Part shown: positions 43,473-55,649 of the stretch, in pieces | Numbering within the stretch: the stretch's first letter is position 1 | Layout: every line of letters starts with the position of its first letter | NCBI GenBank assembly: GCA_038380435.1 | Contig: JAWZYU010000019.1 | Coordinates: 25,383,801 to 25,447,800, forward strand | DNA length: 64,000 nucleotides | Source: Ryuthela nishihirai | Lineage: Eukaryota > Arthropoda > Arachnida > Araneae > Heptathelidae | Direction: 5' to 3' | Position numbers and translations under genes: made by a program | Notes under the pieces: model-generated | The model's database searches: none | What the model saw: the letters and a program-made list of their open reading frames with translations, nothing else | Told to the model about the DNA's origin: nothing

Positions 43473-44002
43473 ATATATTTCTATTTTATTAAAGCATTGT
43501 TATATATTTAATATATGTAATTTAAAGGAAAAACTATTTATCATAAAGTTCAATTATATAATTTGTTACTTGAAATATGTAAAACTATGTCAGTATTGGT
43601 GAAAAAACTAAAATACATCTGTATTTCTGCTCTTTGCCTCTTTTACAAATAATATTAATTGCAATTGTTTGCAGTGAAAACTATTTTTTTATTATTTGTA
43701 TTACAGACATAAGCAAGATTAATTATTACTATCCAGTTATAATTATTTTACTACTTAGAGGTGTGTGTTAAAGAAATTGTAAATAGACCACGAGATAAAT
43801 AGAATAAAAGTCAAACAATAAAGCTTTACATCCTGTTTTGATTTATTACTGAAGAATATCCAATATTTGTAAAAATTCAAGTATTCGGGAACAATTTTAA
43901 GTAAACGTTAACAGTTTGGAGTCAGAGGATAAAAATATTGACTCAAACATCAATATATTCCAGCCGAAATTTTGAGTTGCGTAGTGGACAAGATGCCACG
44001 CA
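43473..44002. other. AT-rich stretch without recognised gene
   Basis: No supported feature. Confidence 0.5.
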
Positions 44003-44356
44003 AGGGGGTGTGGTTGGTCAGTCTATAGTGTACCAGGCTCGTAATCTGCAGTTCCCAGGTTCGGGTCCCAGCTGTGCCAGCTCTGATATTTATCTCCACG
44101 AAACCCTGCCAACAGTTAGTAGGGGAAACCGATGGGCTTGGAAAAGCCGCCCTTCGTCGGATAGGATATTAAATCGTGTGTGGAAGAGCCATACTCTGTG
44201 CACGTTAAGAACACACTGAATGGCCTTGATGGGAGGCTACCATCTGTCTCGCAACAGCTGTTCCAATGGGTCCCCTCCCCTAACCTTCTCTGAGCCTTCG
44301 CGGTCTTTGTGATCTGCTATTTAGCCCATTGTGTGCAAAAAAATGCCCTCAGAGCC
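44003..44356 (+). repeat. SINE family T, copy T2
   Basis: Head TGGTTGGTCAGTCTATAGTG with AGGTTCGGGTCCCAG B box, then the T body (GGCCTTGATGGGAGGCTACC, AACAGCTGTTCCAATGGG, TTTAGCCCATTGTGTGCAAA). Confidence 0.85.
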
Positions 44357-44394
44357 CCCACGGGTATTCATTATGTAATACCATTTAGGTAGTA

Positions 44395-44470
44395 ATACTA
44401 GAGACAGGACTCCGATTCCCGTAGCATTGACCACCATGATCACAGACGGATGTGTCTGCCGACTACTTAG
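44395..44470 (+). repeat. repeat shared with 57330-57395
   Basis: GACAGGACTCCGATTCCCGT and GATCACAGACGGATGTGTCT are the near-exact reverse complement of 57330-57390. Part of the family U neighbourhood. Confidence 0.6.
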
Positions 44471-44534
44471 TGAGGTAAGATACCCATGATACCTCGCAAA
44501 TTGGCTGCGAACAACGATGAAGGCTATTTAAAAA

Positions 44535-44735
44535 TGCTGTGGCCGAGTGGTTAGCGCGCTTGGCTAATGATCTACGGGACCTGGGTTCGAGCCCCGGGTG
44601 AAGGCATGGATGTTCGTGTTGTTTTTCTGCTGAGGTCCTGACATCCTCTCAGACCTTCTACTATGGCATATAAACTGACAGGCTCCTGTCAGACCTCTGT
44701 GGCAAGCAGCTGCTTGAGGGGGTATTTATTTTTTA
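44535..44735 (+). repeat. SINE family S, copy S1 (full-length)
   Basis: tRNA-Ser/Leu-type head with A box TGGCCGAGTGGTTAGCG (44540) and B box GGGTTCGAGCCC (44583). The family body has CTGACAGG-CT-CCTGTCAG (perfect 8-bp hairpin) and the palindrome AAGCAGCTGCTT, ending GAGGGGGTATTTATT. Confidence 0.9.
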
Positions 44736-46121
44736 TTATTTTAACAAATGATTTAAATGAGGCAGGACTTTGCTGTTTTTTGTTTTTATTTCAATGAGGT
44801 TTTTCCAGTGTAGTAATTAAAGCAAAATAGATTTAATTAATACACACTTACTGATTTATATCGGATGAAAAGCGAAGATGCTGGAAACTGCTTCTCTTTC
44901 CAATTGTGGTCTTGTATGAAAATAAAAAAAAATTCGATGTGTTGTTAATATATGATTAAAGCTGAACTAAATTGGCTGTAAACTTAGCAGACTTTAATTT
45001 GAGCCCGTTTCAAACAGGAACAATGGTAAACATTTTAAAATCTAATACATGATCAAATCATTCAGCTTTAGCAAAAGCCCTCAAAATTTATAGACCCTAA
45101 TAGTGCAAATCCATGCCTCATTTAAAAAAAAAACATGAAAAGTCAAATTTATTTCCTTCTTTCATTAAGAAATATTAATTTTTATTAAAAATTGAAAGAA
45201 ATAATCAGAGAGTGTAAACTTTTTTTCAATTCAGTTGAGGCAGGAAATATGTCTAATTTTAGCATATTCTTTTGTAATGTTTCTTTTTCATGTTATAAGC
45301 ATGATTGTCAAATTCCACATCCAATTCTCTATTACTGATATGACTATCTAGTGATATGAGCACCAACATGCATTGAATCCTATGTAGGACATTAACCTGA
45401 ATTATTTAATTAGGTATGAAATGGTTATTGTTGAGAATATAAAGTTTTCTCCTGGGAGACACTGTTCAATAATTCTTGCAAGTGCACACACATACTGTGA
45501 GAAAGGCAAGAAAACCTCAATTTTTAATATTAACCTTTAAAGTGACAGAAGCTGATTAATCAGTTTCCTAAAATCCCTACAAAAGAACCTGCAACATGCT
45601 TTTCTATGCTTCCATACCATTTTTTTTCCAGATTTAAATACTTTTTCTTTTGATATGTAATATGGACTATTTCATTCATTAATGTTTCATAATAGGGCTC
45701 AAAAGTTGTTTCTTAAAGAAAAAAATTGTCTTTTTAAGGGTTAATAAGTGCAGACACAGAAGACTGCACTAGGTGAGAGCCAATTAATGCTAATTTACAT
45801 TCTATGCAAGAAATTTTTCATAATTTTTTTGCTGTAAAGACAGCTTATAATAACATTTTTGAATTTCTGAGAAAGGAGACACAAGGACCTTCATTGCTTT
45901 ACTGTGATTGCTTGATATTATCCACATGTGAGAAACACCTAAAATGTCACTGGACATTTTATTATTGCTGCCAATGATTTTAATTTCATTGAAAGTTAAA
46001 CAACTGCCATTTTTCTTATTAATTATCATCTGGTTAATTATTAACTGCATGTGTGCACTTTGGAACTAAAGATCATTAGGTTATTATAGTTTCCCTCTTT
46101 TGCTCTTATAGCTAAAAAAAA
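44736..46121. other. AT-rich stretch
   Basis: No convincing gene. Minus-strand frames at 45802-46050 could be further decayed P-transposase sequence but show no motif I can name. Confidence 0.4.
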
Positions 46122-46373
46122 TTAAATATGGTCCTGGCTGAATTTGTAAGTAAAAATATATTTTGGGCCAGACAAACCAACTGTTAAATAATAACCTATG
46201 GGGATTCTCCAGCTATATAAAACTGAAACAAACATAAAAATTAGAGTTTCAGAAGCTATATCTGAATTTTTATCATTAGCATTATTACCATAATCTACAT
46301 ATCCACAATAGCATTTGCAATTGAACAGTATTTGTTTCCTAATTGACTTCTCCAATAACAAAATGAATACCAA
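46122..46373 (-). pseudogene. P-element/THAP9-like transposase fragment
   Basis: The segment CGYVDYGNNANDKNSDIASETLIFMF, then SWRIPIGYYLTVGLSG, matches the start of the RNase H-like core of P/THAP9-type transposases, where a G-[FY]-V-D-[FY]-G block, an A-T/S-E-[AT]-L-[IV]-F block and W-[KR]-[IV]-P-[IV]-[GA]-[YH]-[FY] follow in that order. The sequence between and after is not conserved and no catalytic D-E remains. Probably a single surviving exon. Confidence 0.6.
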
Positions 46374-47640
46374 AGTTTTCTGCTTTTACATGCAGAAAAC
46401 TTTAATAAATCCAGGAAGGCCATCTACAGATCTGTACAATAAAATTGTGGAGCTATTGGGAAAGAAGATTTTCTCTTTCAAATTCATAAGCCTTTTGAAA
46501 AATAAAAAAATAGAACCTCAATTTTTAATAAGCCTTTGGAGAATGAAAATATCATAGTAAACCTATTTACCTCTTGGCAATAAAATAAGCCTTTGCTTCT
46601 TTCAGCATTTTTGCTGTGAATTTCTGAACAGGTTTAAAGTTATATCTAGAAACACAGGTTTTAGTGTCTCAATGTCATCTTGATGTGCTTTTGAGCCATA
46701 AACAAATATAATATATCTTTTAAAACAGAAGAGTCTGATTGCTTGGCTCTTAGCTGGTAATAATTTCATCATAGCATTTTCTTTATGCTCTGTATTTCAT
46801 TCTGCACTGACATCAACTCTCTCTTAAATTTTCTAGGACTCTTCCCTCTTTCATTAGCATGAGTGATCATTTTGATAGGCAATATCTGTTTTCAATACAA
46901 TTTCTATCATATCTTCTACAAGTATCTCTCAATACAGGCATTTGTTACAAATGTGAATAAAGTTGGCACAGTATCATTAATTAATCCTACTGTGCCATTT
47001 TCTGAAGCTTTATTTTTAAAACAGTAAAGTGCTGGGAACAGATAGTACTACCTACTTTTTAAAGAGAGTGGAGCTTCAACCATAATTGACAAGCCTTAGC
47101 ATTTCAATTCATAAAATTTTTCATCAAATATGAAGAGCAAATTTTCAGACTTCATTTATCACATACAAAACTATAAAATCCCTGTTTCAGGCGTTTCGTT
47201 TGAGAAAAAATAAAACAATATGTATTATTTTGGCAAAATAAAAATGTAAAGCAGAAGTCTCATAAAATTGATATCTAAGTTCAATATTTCTTTTAGAAAC
47301 AAAATTCACGAAAATATTCTGTAAATTCCATGCTGTTTGAATCTATAAATCGCCTTCTTTTCATATGTAAAACATTATTTATGAGTTTCATTTATGAAAA
47401 ACATCGTGAACTACATCTGATATTATACTAGGACAGAACAGTATTTTAAAATGTTTATTTATTTTTAGGCCTCTCTGCTTTAACAATTTAAATTTAAAAG
47501 CATTTGACAATATTCGTAAATTACTAACCTATGAAATGTCGAATTGCTGCTTTTATAGTACTTTTCAGTAGTTAGTACACAATTCACGTAAATATAAGAG
47601 CGTGGTGAAATGTTTGTTTACGTTAATCAAACACGCCTCT
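46374..47640. other. AT-rich stretch without recognised gene
   Basis: No feature supported. Confidence 0.5.
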
Positions 47641-47761
47641 CTCTCTGCCTCACTGAGGAGTAGGCTTAAGATTCTGTACAAGTTCATGGCGTCCGTCCGT
47701 TACCAGTCCTGTCTCTAGTAATAATACCTCAATGTGTAAGACAAAGAAGTGCCTTTTATAT

Positions 47762-48202
47762 TGTTGCGGATTACAAAAATGGATAGCCACTGAGCGTGAG
47801 TATTAAAAACTATATTTCAAAGCCAAATTCAATACAAGGTAAATTGTTACAAAGAAAATATGGATGAAGTATCTTATTAACAAATCAACTATTAACCATA
47901 CACAAGTCATCAATCTTCCTGCGCAGAGCACTCAACATTAGCTCTGTCTATTCCACTAAATATTACCTTTTTACTTGATTACCATGTCGCTTGAACATCC
48001 GCGTACACAACACATAAAAGATACCACTTTTATACTTAACGCGTACTGTCTCAGAACAGCTAACCGTCCATTTTCGAACTCTAGACTGTTACAACACACG
48101 ACCGTTACACGCTCCACTGTTCTTTTTCAAAATTCTCCCAAAGTTCTTATTCGTTGGCTGATACTTTTTGCTTTCGGTTGCCAGATTCCTTCTGTCGTAA
48201 CA
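47762..48202 (-). repeat. solo LTR
   Basis: 441 bp with TG...CA ends: plus strand starts TGTTGCGGATTAC and ends TCTGTCGTAACA. ATAT flanks both sides (47758-47761, 48203-48206), a likely 4-bp target duplication. On the minus strand a TATAAAAG box lies at 48027-48034. No internal region is next to it, so LTR-LTR recombination is inferred. Confidence 0.6.
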
Positions 48203-48493
48203 ATATTATAAAAACTTATTTGTCTGAAGAGCCTGAATTTACACTTTAAGCACCCTTAGGCACAAAGAGTGGTAGTGCAAAATTATATACAGGGTGATTC
48301 AGAATTCATCATCAATATTTAGTGGGGAGGAAGGGAATAAGAAAAGAAAGAGATTTCACATAGGAAAGTATGGGGGCAGACGAACGCATGGTGGTGTAGA
48401 GGGCGCTGTGTGTACACACCTCTCATACAGAAGCACAGCTGTTTGACGCGTGCAGTCAGTTGTCATTCGACAAGGTGAATTTGCAGAAGTAAC

Positions 48494-49626
48494 ATGAACC
48501 GGTATACGTGGAATGAATGTGCAGATATGCATGTAACTTACGGTGCGGCAGGAGAAAGATGTCTTCGAGCCAGGCAATTGTATGCAGCGCGCTTCCCAAA
48601 CCGCCGTGTGCCACAGCATCAAATGTTTTCACGTATTCATTGCCAACTGCGTGAAACAATATCGTTTGCTGCTAGTAATGTTAATCGAGGGAGGCGCAGA
48701 TCGGCACGGTGAGTAGCAGTAGAGGAAGCTGTCCTACAGGAAATCGAGGAACAACCTGGTGCTAGCACACGAGGTATGGCTAGGCAGTTTGGAATTTCGC
48801 AAGCAACAGCGTGGCGGATATTACACGATGAAGGGTTACATCCGTTTCATCTGCAAAGAGTGCAATTATTGGCAGCAGACGACCATCCCAAGCATGTTAT
48901 TTTTTGTCAGTGGTTCATGCAGAGAACAGCCGTTGATCCCAATTTCCCAACGTATGTTCTTTTCACCGATGAGGCGTTGTTCACTCGAGAGGGTGTCTTC
49001 AACACACACAATTGGCATGTGTGGGCTCATCAGAACCCACACGGTACAAGACCTGGAGCTGCGCAACAACGTTTTGCTGTCAATGTGTGGACTGGGATTG
49101 TCGGTGACTGTTTGTTGGGCCCTTATTTACTACCATCCCGTTTGGATGGTGCCAAGTACCTAACATTTCTTCAGACTGTGTTACCGGATCTTCTGAACGA
49201 GGTTCCTGATGGTAGTCTCCGGCGAATGTGGTTCCAGCATGACGGCGCTCCTGCACATTTTGCAAATGCTGTGCGTGCTTACCTACGCAGACAGTTTGGT
49301 GGTCAATGGATTGGCCGCGGTGGACCGGTTTCTTGGCCACCATGTTCACCGGATTTATCTCCAATCGATTTCTTTGTTCACCGGATTTATCTCCAATCGA
49401 TTTCACCGGATTTATCTCCAATCGATTTTCTTCTTGATGGGGTGCTATGAAAAACATGGTGTACGAGACCCCTGTTGATAGTGCTATGGATCTTGTAGCA
49501 CGCATATCAGTTGCTGCCTCAAACATCCGGGAAATGCCAGGCATCTTCCACAGGGTCCGGCTGTCCATGCAACGCCGTTGTGAGTCATGCATTCTAGCAC
49601 ATGGTCGGCAGTTCGAGCACCTCTTG
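48494..49626 (+). pseudogene. mariner DD41D transposase with one stop and triplicated catalytic motif
   Basis: Starts MNRYTWNECADMHVTYG. A TGA at 48710-48712 interrupts one continuous frame (48494-49440). Catalytic sites: Asp in LFTDEALFTREG, Asp in WFQHDGAPAHF, and Asp in SPDLSPIDF; 41 residues separate the last two, the DD41D spacing. The segment coding SPDLSPIDF is present three times (49345, 49377, 49402; steps 32 and 25 bp), the middle copy out of frame and the third back in frame. After it the frame shifts, and KNMVYETPVDSAMDLVARI...AHGRQFEHLL (to 49626) is the C-terminal end. Confidence 0.85.
49345..49428 (+). repeat. triplicated catalytic-motif DNA
   Basis: Three copies of the 27-nt word starting TTCACCGGATTTATCTCCAA at 49345, 49377 and 49402. 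The total shift of 57 bp equals 19 codons. Confidence 0.9.
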
Positions 49627-49952
49627 TAAGTCTGTACAACCAATGCAAAGAAATGTGACATGTAAGATAATAAATGCTTTTTCCTTACCACTTCCTTCTT
49701 ATGTGTTCTTTCCATCATTGAACTGGGGTCATTTTGCCCTACTACATGGCATATGCGCCCATGCTTTCCTATGTGAAATCTCCTTCGTTTCTTATTACCT
49801 ACCTCCCCACCAAATATTGATGATGAATTCTGAATCACCCTGTATGGTATGATTTTTTTCTATTTTCTGGGATTTTTTTAAGTTTACATCCATGAAACTG
49901 GTACTTCTAGATATTCTGTAACAGTTTTGTTACAACATGCTGCAAAATTAAA

Positions 49953-50155
49953 GTCCCGTGGCCGAGTGGTTAGCGCACTTGGCTACTGATCTACGGGACC
50001 TGGATTCGAGCCCCGGGTAAGGCATGGATGTTCGTGTTGTTTTCTGCTGAGGTCCTGCCATCCTCTCAGATCTTCTACTGTGGCATATAAACTGACAGGC
50101 TCCTGTCAGACCTCTGTGGCAAGCAGCTGCTTGAGGGGGTATTTATTTTTATTTA
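49953..50155 (+). repeat. SINE family S, copy S2 (full-length)
   Basis: GTGGCCGAGTGGTTAGCGCA head, GGATTCGAGCCCCG B box, hairpin and AAGCAGCTGCTT palindrome as in S1. Confidence 0.9.
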
Positions 50156-51365
50156 TTTTAACATGATATATAATATTCAATGCGCATTTGATTAAAAATA
50201 AATTATTAATATTCAGACGTTTTTCTTCCTAGCTTTTCTTTGCTCTGGGAATGAACAAATATACAAAAATACCAAAATTATTGCAATCTTTCCATTCTGT
50301 GGGAATTGAAAGCTATATTGAGAAGTTCCCTTACCATGAAATAAGACCTTTTTTTCAGTAAAGCGTTACAAGAAATTGAAAATATCCACCAAATCACGAT
50401 TTTGAACATTATTTATCATTTAAAGAGTTTTGGCTGCATTTAACAATAGTATTACTGTTAGTAAGAATTTACTTTAAAAGCTATAAGAAATTGTTTGCCA
50501 AAATAGTGGGCAGTCGAACCGTTTAAAACGAATTTCAAGGGATAGCCGGATGTACCGTAAACTCGTTTTAAGAAATATTGATTGGAAAGTTATCTGAAAA
50601 ATGAAATATACCATGAATTTAAGCCCAAATAATAAAGACGTAATAAAATTGCTTAAACACAGAAAGTAAAGACTAGCTACATATTTTTAGTAAGTTCTGC
50701 TGTATCTAATGAACAGTACTCTTCTTTTCCGTTAGAAGGAGTGGATCTACCAGTGGTAAATTTTGAGCTCTTATTGATATTAATGAACGCAAAACAGCTT
50801 TATCAACATCCGGGTATAAAGCTGATATAATCTTACTGATTTCAAGCACCTCTTAATTTCGCAAAATTTTTCTTGTTTTTTATGATTATAGATGAACTAG
50901 GTGGAATTCTATACAGCTATAGCAGTATCAATTTTCTTATGGCCTTAATTTTTATTATGGCTAAAATGGCTTTTTATTATGGCTTTTTTTATTCTTATGG
51001 CTAGAATTTTTTTATGATTTCACCTTTCTGTGATACATTAAGAATTTTCCGATTTCTTTAATCTTGGTGCAAAACTGTAGTAGTTCACCGTCAGATCATA
51101 TATTTAGTGAAGAGCGAAAATCAGAATCTACGAATCGTAAAGTGAACAAGAAATGAGTTGTGATTCACTGTTCCATGCCTGTCACCTCCACAATGAAATT
51201 CCTGTGAGTTTGTCCCCTTACCATAGCTATTCACTGATCATCAGATAATATGATTAGTGACAAGACCCAGATGGTCTGCAAGAATGCACTACATCTATTG
51301 GGATAACGCCACGTTTTACCACTATCCACAGTCGCGGCTGAACAATGAGGAAAACACCTTTATAT
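50156..51365. other. AT-rich stretch without recognised gene
   Basis: No supported coding or RNA feature. Confidence 0.5.
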
Positions 51366-51748
51366 GGGGCTGGGGTAGCTCAGTGAGTAGCGTGCCAGGC
51401 TTGTAACCTACAGTTCCAGGTTCGAGACCCAGTTGGGCAAGCGTTTGAGATTTATCTCCGCAGAATTCCCCACCCTTCCCCCTGTCGGTAGAGGACAATG
51501 ATTGTTTTCGTAAGGCTGCCGTCCCTCGAATGGGACGTTACATCGTGGTACTGTGGGCTGGAGAGCATACCCTGTGGACGTTAAAGAACACACTGGAAGA
51601 CCTTGACAGCAGTTCACCATCTATCTCATAACAGCTGTCAAGTGGGTCCCCTCCTACAACTTCCTTTGAGCCCTCGGGGATCCTTCTGACCTGGCCATTT
51701 ATCTCGTTGTGTGCAAAACGTGCTGCTCAGGGGTAAAACAACCCAACT
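51366..51748 (+). repeat. SINE family T, copy T3
   Basis: GGGTAGCTCAGTGAGTAGCG head, CCAGGTTCGAGACCCAG B box, and the complete T body ending GGTAAAACAACCCAAC. Confidence 0.9.
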
Positions 51749-52039
51749 TTTTGTTGTGACAATCGGCAACTGACAAATTTGATTGTTCCTGTTTGAATTT
51801 AGTTTATTACTTTCCATGGAATGCTTTAGTTAATCCAGTGGCTGGGATGTTATGTAGATATTCATGTCTCCTTACATAGAAAGGCAACAGAATCTCACAG
51901 AGGTCAGACAACCTCGAAAAGTACGTTACTGCAAAATTACTTAATTTTTAGGGAGTAAATTTGTCAAATTTCATTGATCCTATGCTCTGACAAATGTATC
52001 CCTAACGAAAAATTATTATTATGTATACCAGGAATGGGC

Positions 52040-53580
52040 AAGTTCTTCGATAAGAAGAGCCACATAAAATATTTTTCATACATTTTTTAATGTTGAAAAA
52101 CACAGAAAATATTATTTTAAAATTGTATTTATAAATAATAGAAATTACAGTCCTTGTTTGAGTCTTTATTTCTGCAGTTAACAGTTTAAAATCGGCTGGT
52201 AGGATGTCAAAGCTTTTCTAAGAAGCACAGTGAGGTGGCTGTTAGTGAGGATAGCACGATGCATTGACTTGACAAATTTCGTTACAGAGCAGAGATTCAC
52301 AGCAGTAAGTTGTCCCAAAAACAGAGTATCGGAAGCCAGTTTTCTTAAGATTGGGATATTTTGCTTCTGGGATTTGTTTCAAAAAGTCAGAGATGAGCTT
52401 ATATGTACTACTTTCAAACCCACATCTTCCTGCAGTTCAATAAGCTCTGTTTCCATTGAAGCAACATCCGAGGCAAAAGGTGTAACAACAGGACATCCAT
52501 CGTTGATGACATTAATCAAAAAAGGATTCACAAGAAATTCAAAGCATGGCTTTAGCTTTTTTAGTTTCTTAAACCTGTTCTCAAAATCATTATAAAGTGT
52601 CTCTAAGTTTCTTTCGTATTGTTTCAATTTACTGTCTTTAATTTCAACATCAGAAAAAGCAGTTATTCTTAATTACTCATATTTCTATGTTGCCAGATCT
52701 CTTTAAAAAAGCTATTTTTTTCTGAAAACTGATTGGGTAAGCTCTGTAATAATTTTGTTCCTTCCTTGACGTGCCAGAATTAAATATTGGAGGTGTTGCA
52801 TTACATCTGCAAAGAACATCAGATCTTGTACGCATTCGTGAGCTTCTAGTTGTGGGTGGTTCTTTTTCTTTTCTTTCATGAAAGTAATGATTGTTTCAAA
52901 AAGAGCAACAAACGTTTTCAAAAGATTGGTATTTGATAGCCATCTTACAATACAGTAGAATGAAACATCACTTTGCTTTTCTTCAAGCTCCACAAAAAAA
53001 TTTCTAAATTCACTGTGTGTTTTTGCACTTCTCCGAATGAAATTCATAATTTCTAAAACGCAACTTATGACATTGTTGAACTTGAAGTGTTTGCTTACTA
53101 AATTCTTAAGGTGGATGATAAAATGAATAAAGAGACATTCAGGAGAGTTTAGATCATGTGTCAATTGCCCAACTAGGATAGTATTTTGACCTATCATAGC
53201 TGGTGCTTCGTCTCTTGCAATGCTAAGAAGATTATGCAGTGGTAGATCAGCATTTAATAAAGTTTTATTAAGAGCATTTTTTATGTCAATACCTAACTAG
53301 CTTCAGTAGTCAAATCACTTTGCTTACAGAGGGAAAATAGGCTAGTTTGTTGATTGGCCAAATTCGATTTCAATAATTTTACCTTATTTTTTCGCAGTTT
53401 TGATTCAGGAGGATTTTGAGATGCAAAATGTTTATGGTTAGATTCATGGTGACGCTTTAAATTACTGGCTTTAAAGTGACTGATGGCTGTATGACAGATA
53501 AAGCACAGAGTCTTTTCACCTTTAACAGTGAAAGCAAAATCGTCCTCCCATTGTTGGTTAAACACTCTCTTGTTCGTATT
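52040..53580 (-). mobile_element. hAT transposon relic (GTF2IRD2/ZBED-like transposase)
   Basis: Minus-strand transposase pieces in the right order over 1.3 kb. The left end CAGGAATGGGCAAGTTCTTC (from 52030), followed by AAGAGCCACAT, looks like a hAT terminus. The opposite terminus was not found; sequence right of 53600 grades into repeat U. Internal deletions have removed part of the core. Confidence 0.65.
52379..53565 (-). pseudogene. hAT transposase pieces
   Basis: 53565-53293 has a BED-type finger: W-x-DDFAF, CFICHTAISHFKASNLKRHHESNH. After a gap, ARDEAPAMIGQNTILVGQL, FIHFIIHLKNLVSK, NFIRRSAKTHSEFRNFFVELEE and YCIVRWLSNTNLLKTF with DLMFFADVMQHLQYLIL (53197-52712) follow the order of GTF2IRD2/ZBED5-type hAT proteins. 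52627-52379 continues with FENRFKKLKK and VNPF. The region between the finger and the first catalytic Asp is mostly deleted. Confidence 0.7.
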
Positions 53581-53739
53581 TCCGTTTCATACTCTTCTGT
53601 TGCTCAGTCATTTTAAACAAGGGTCTTATAACTTTAACTAAAAGCAATCTTAAGAAATTATTAATCACAAAAGCACTTATCTACACTACACTGCACTAGT
53701 TACGTTCCGCTACCGCCACAAGCGTGTAACTTGTGTGTA

Positions 53740-53990
53740 CTGCACAATGGCCCTAACGCGCTTTCCCTGTCGAATGTCATGATGCTGACGCAGCAGGGCG
53801 GTAGCCATGTTGTTATTCCAAAACAAACCGTATGCCGCTGCAATGAAGAAGACTTTTCACGTGCTATACTCAGTTTTACTGTGCGTTATACGGGAAGATT
53901 ATTTTTTAACGACTAAGAGAAAGCCCATTTAAGCTATTTGGAATTTATACTACTTTTTTTAACGCAATGAATATTTCCATACAGAATTAC
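53740..53990 (+). repeat. dispersed repeat family U, copy 3
   Basis: GCGGTAGCCATGTTGTTATT and AAAACAAACCGTATGCCGCT match 12150-12200; GCAATGAATATTTCC matches 12325. Confidence 0.5.
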
Positions 53991-54909
53991 TGTATAGCAG
54001 AACTATTTATGTATTTCGTTGAATACGACAATAACAAACAATTACAAGATTTTGAAAGTTTATTTATACTGCACTGATAATAGTAGAAAATATTTTATAG
54101 ATAAAACATAAAAGTTATATGCAATAGCAGCATTTAAACTGCAAAAAATCACAATTGTGATTTTTGAAATTCAGAAAATAAGAAAATAAAATTCAGAAAA
54201 AGCTGCTTATGTTAAAAAAAATTCTGATTCCACAAAAATAAAAAAAAATTGACTAACAATACTAAATAAAGCCAATAGTGTAGGAGCCAAAAATGGTAGA
54301 TTTTAAAAACACTTTAAATTTTGGTGGAGAAATCATGTATAATACGCCTACATTAAAATGTTTTCCAGTTTTTTCACAATAGTAAAGATTCAACTCCAAA
54401 AATATGTTAATAAGTTACAACACCCACTATTAAGATATTTATGAGTGTACTGAATTTTCATTTTAAATGCATAAGCCCATTTTTACTGAATTTGTTATTA
54501 AATCTTCAAAAAATTTTGAACTTCAAAGCCTTATTCATAAACTGTTTTAAATAAAAAAAAAATCCAAAACTTCATTGAAATAAAAATACTGTCAATTTAA
54601 ATATAAATCTTATTCAGAATATAAATACTCAGACCATTTTCTCTATGGGATTTGAAAGGACTACATTCTGCAATTCCTGATTGAAATGGAAATATCTTTA
54701 ATACCAATATGTACTTTATGCTACAATTAATTCTGAAATATCGTATAGACTTTACTAACGAACAAAAATTTTTATTATTAAACAAAAATATATACTGGGA
54801 GGTTTTTTAAACATAAAAATGAATTGAGGAAAAAATAATTCATTTCTCACATAAGGTATCTCATTAAATTTAATTCCAAAGAAAATACTTTCATAAAAAA
54901 AAATAAAAA
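53991..54909. other. AT-rich stretch without recognised gene
   Basis: No supported feature. Confidence 0.5.
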
Positions 54910-55027
54910 ATAAATACCCCCTCAAGCGGCTACTTGGTCACAGAGGTCTGACAGGAGCCTGTCAGTTTATATGCCATAGTAGAAGATCTGAGAGGATGGC
55001 AGGACCTCAGCAGGAAAACGAAACAAA
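54910..55027 (-). repeat. SINE family S, copy S4 (5'-truncated)
   Basis: Reversed ACCCCCTCAAG, CTGACAGGAGCCTGTCAG hairpin and GAGGATGGCAGGACCTCAGC; the tRNA head is missing. Confidence 0.85.
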
Positions 55028-55277
55028 CAGCCAATTAACATTTGTTTATAATGAAATGTGTTGGGTTTGCAAATATGGTTTACATTTCAGTCTGCAGTTG
55101 GTGAATTTGTTGAATAACTTATGAATTGACTATTTCAGTATTGAGTCTGTCAATGTTATATCTTAGTGGGTATGCATGTGAATGTTTCATACTCAGCTCA
55201 CTAATAATAATTTGCATAAAAGCAAGGCTATAAGCTCTCACCACCAGTATCAACTAAAACAGAGCCAGTCACTTGGG

Positions 55278-55380
55278 GGCAGGGATTGGTTCAGTTGGTA
55301 GTGTACCATCCCTGTGTGAGGCATGGATGGTTTTCTGCTTAGGTTTTGCATCCCTCAGAAGGTCACACCAAGGTTAGTAC
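55278..55380 (+). repeat. tRNA-headed S/T-like fragment
   Basis: TTGGTTCAGTTGGTAGTGTACC resembles a tRNA A-box region and is followed by GAGGCATGGATGGTTTTCTG, an S-body word. Short and decayed. Confidence 0.4.
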
Positions 55381-55649
55381 ATATATTTATATGCAGTGGG
55401 TTCTGAATTTAAAATTTGCATACTTTATTACTTTTCATATATTAAATTACACAATATACCTTATATGAAGATTCTCAGCAATCAAACAGTCTTTGTACTC
55501 TCTTTCAAATAAGAAATTTATCAAAAAACATATACGATAACTTTAATTTTTATTTTTCTGACTTATGATGAATTTGGGTTCCAATAGCTCAATTGCTAGA
55601 GCACATGGTATGTAACTAAGAGGAACTTTTATTATTACAACTGTAGTTT

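Larger units (their letters stand above)
48288..49844 (+). mobile_element. mariner-like transposon M2 with about 80-bp terminal inverted repeats
   Basis: CAGGGTGATTCAGAATTCAT at 48290 is matched, reversed, by the end at 49842, and similarity extends about 80 bp inward (through GAGATTTCACATAGGAAAG). TA flanks both ends. Inside is a DD41D transposase with a triplicated catalytic motif. A complete length of 1.55 kb and few lesions indicate a fairly recent copy. Confidence 0.9.

Noticed and set aside
44535..44610. tRNA-Ser gene
   Set aside because: A and B boxes are good, but there is no acceptor pairing and the sequence continues into a SINE body repeated elsewhere.
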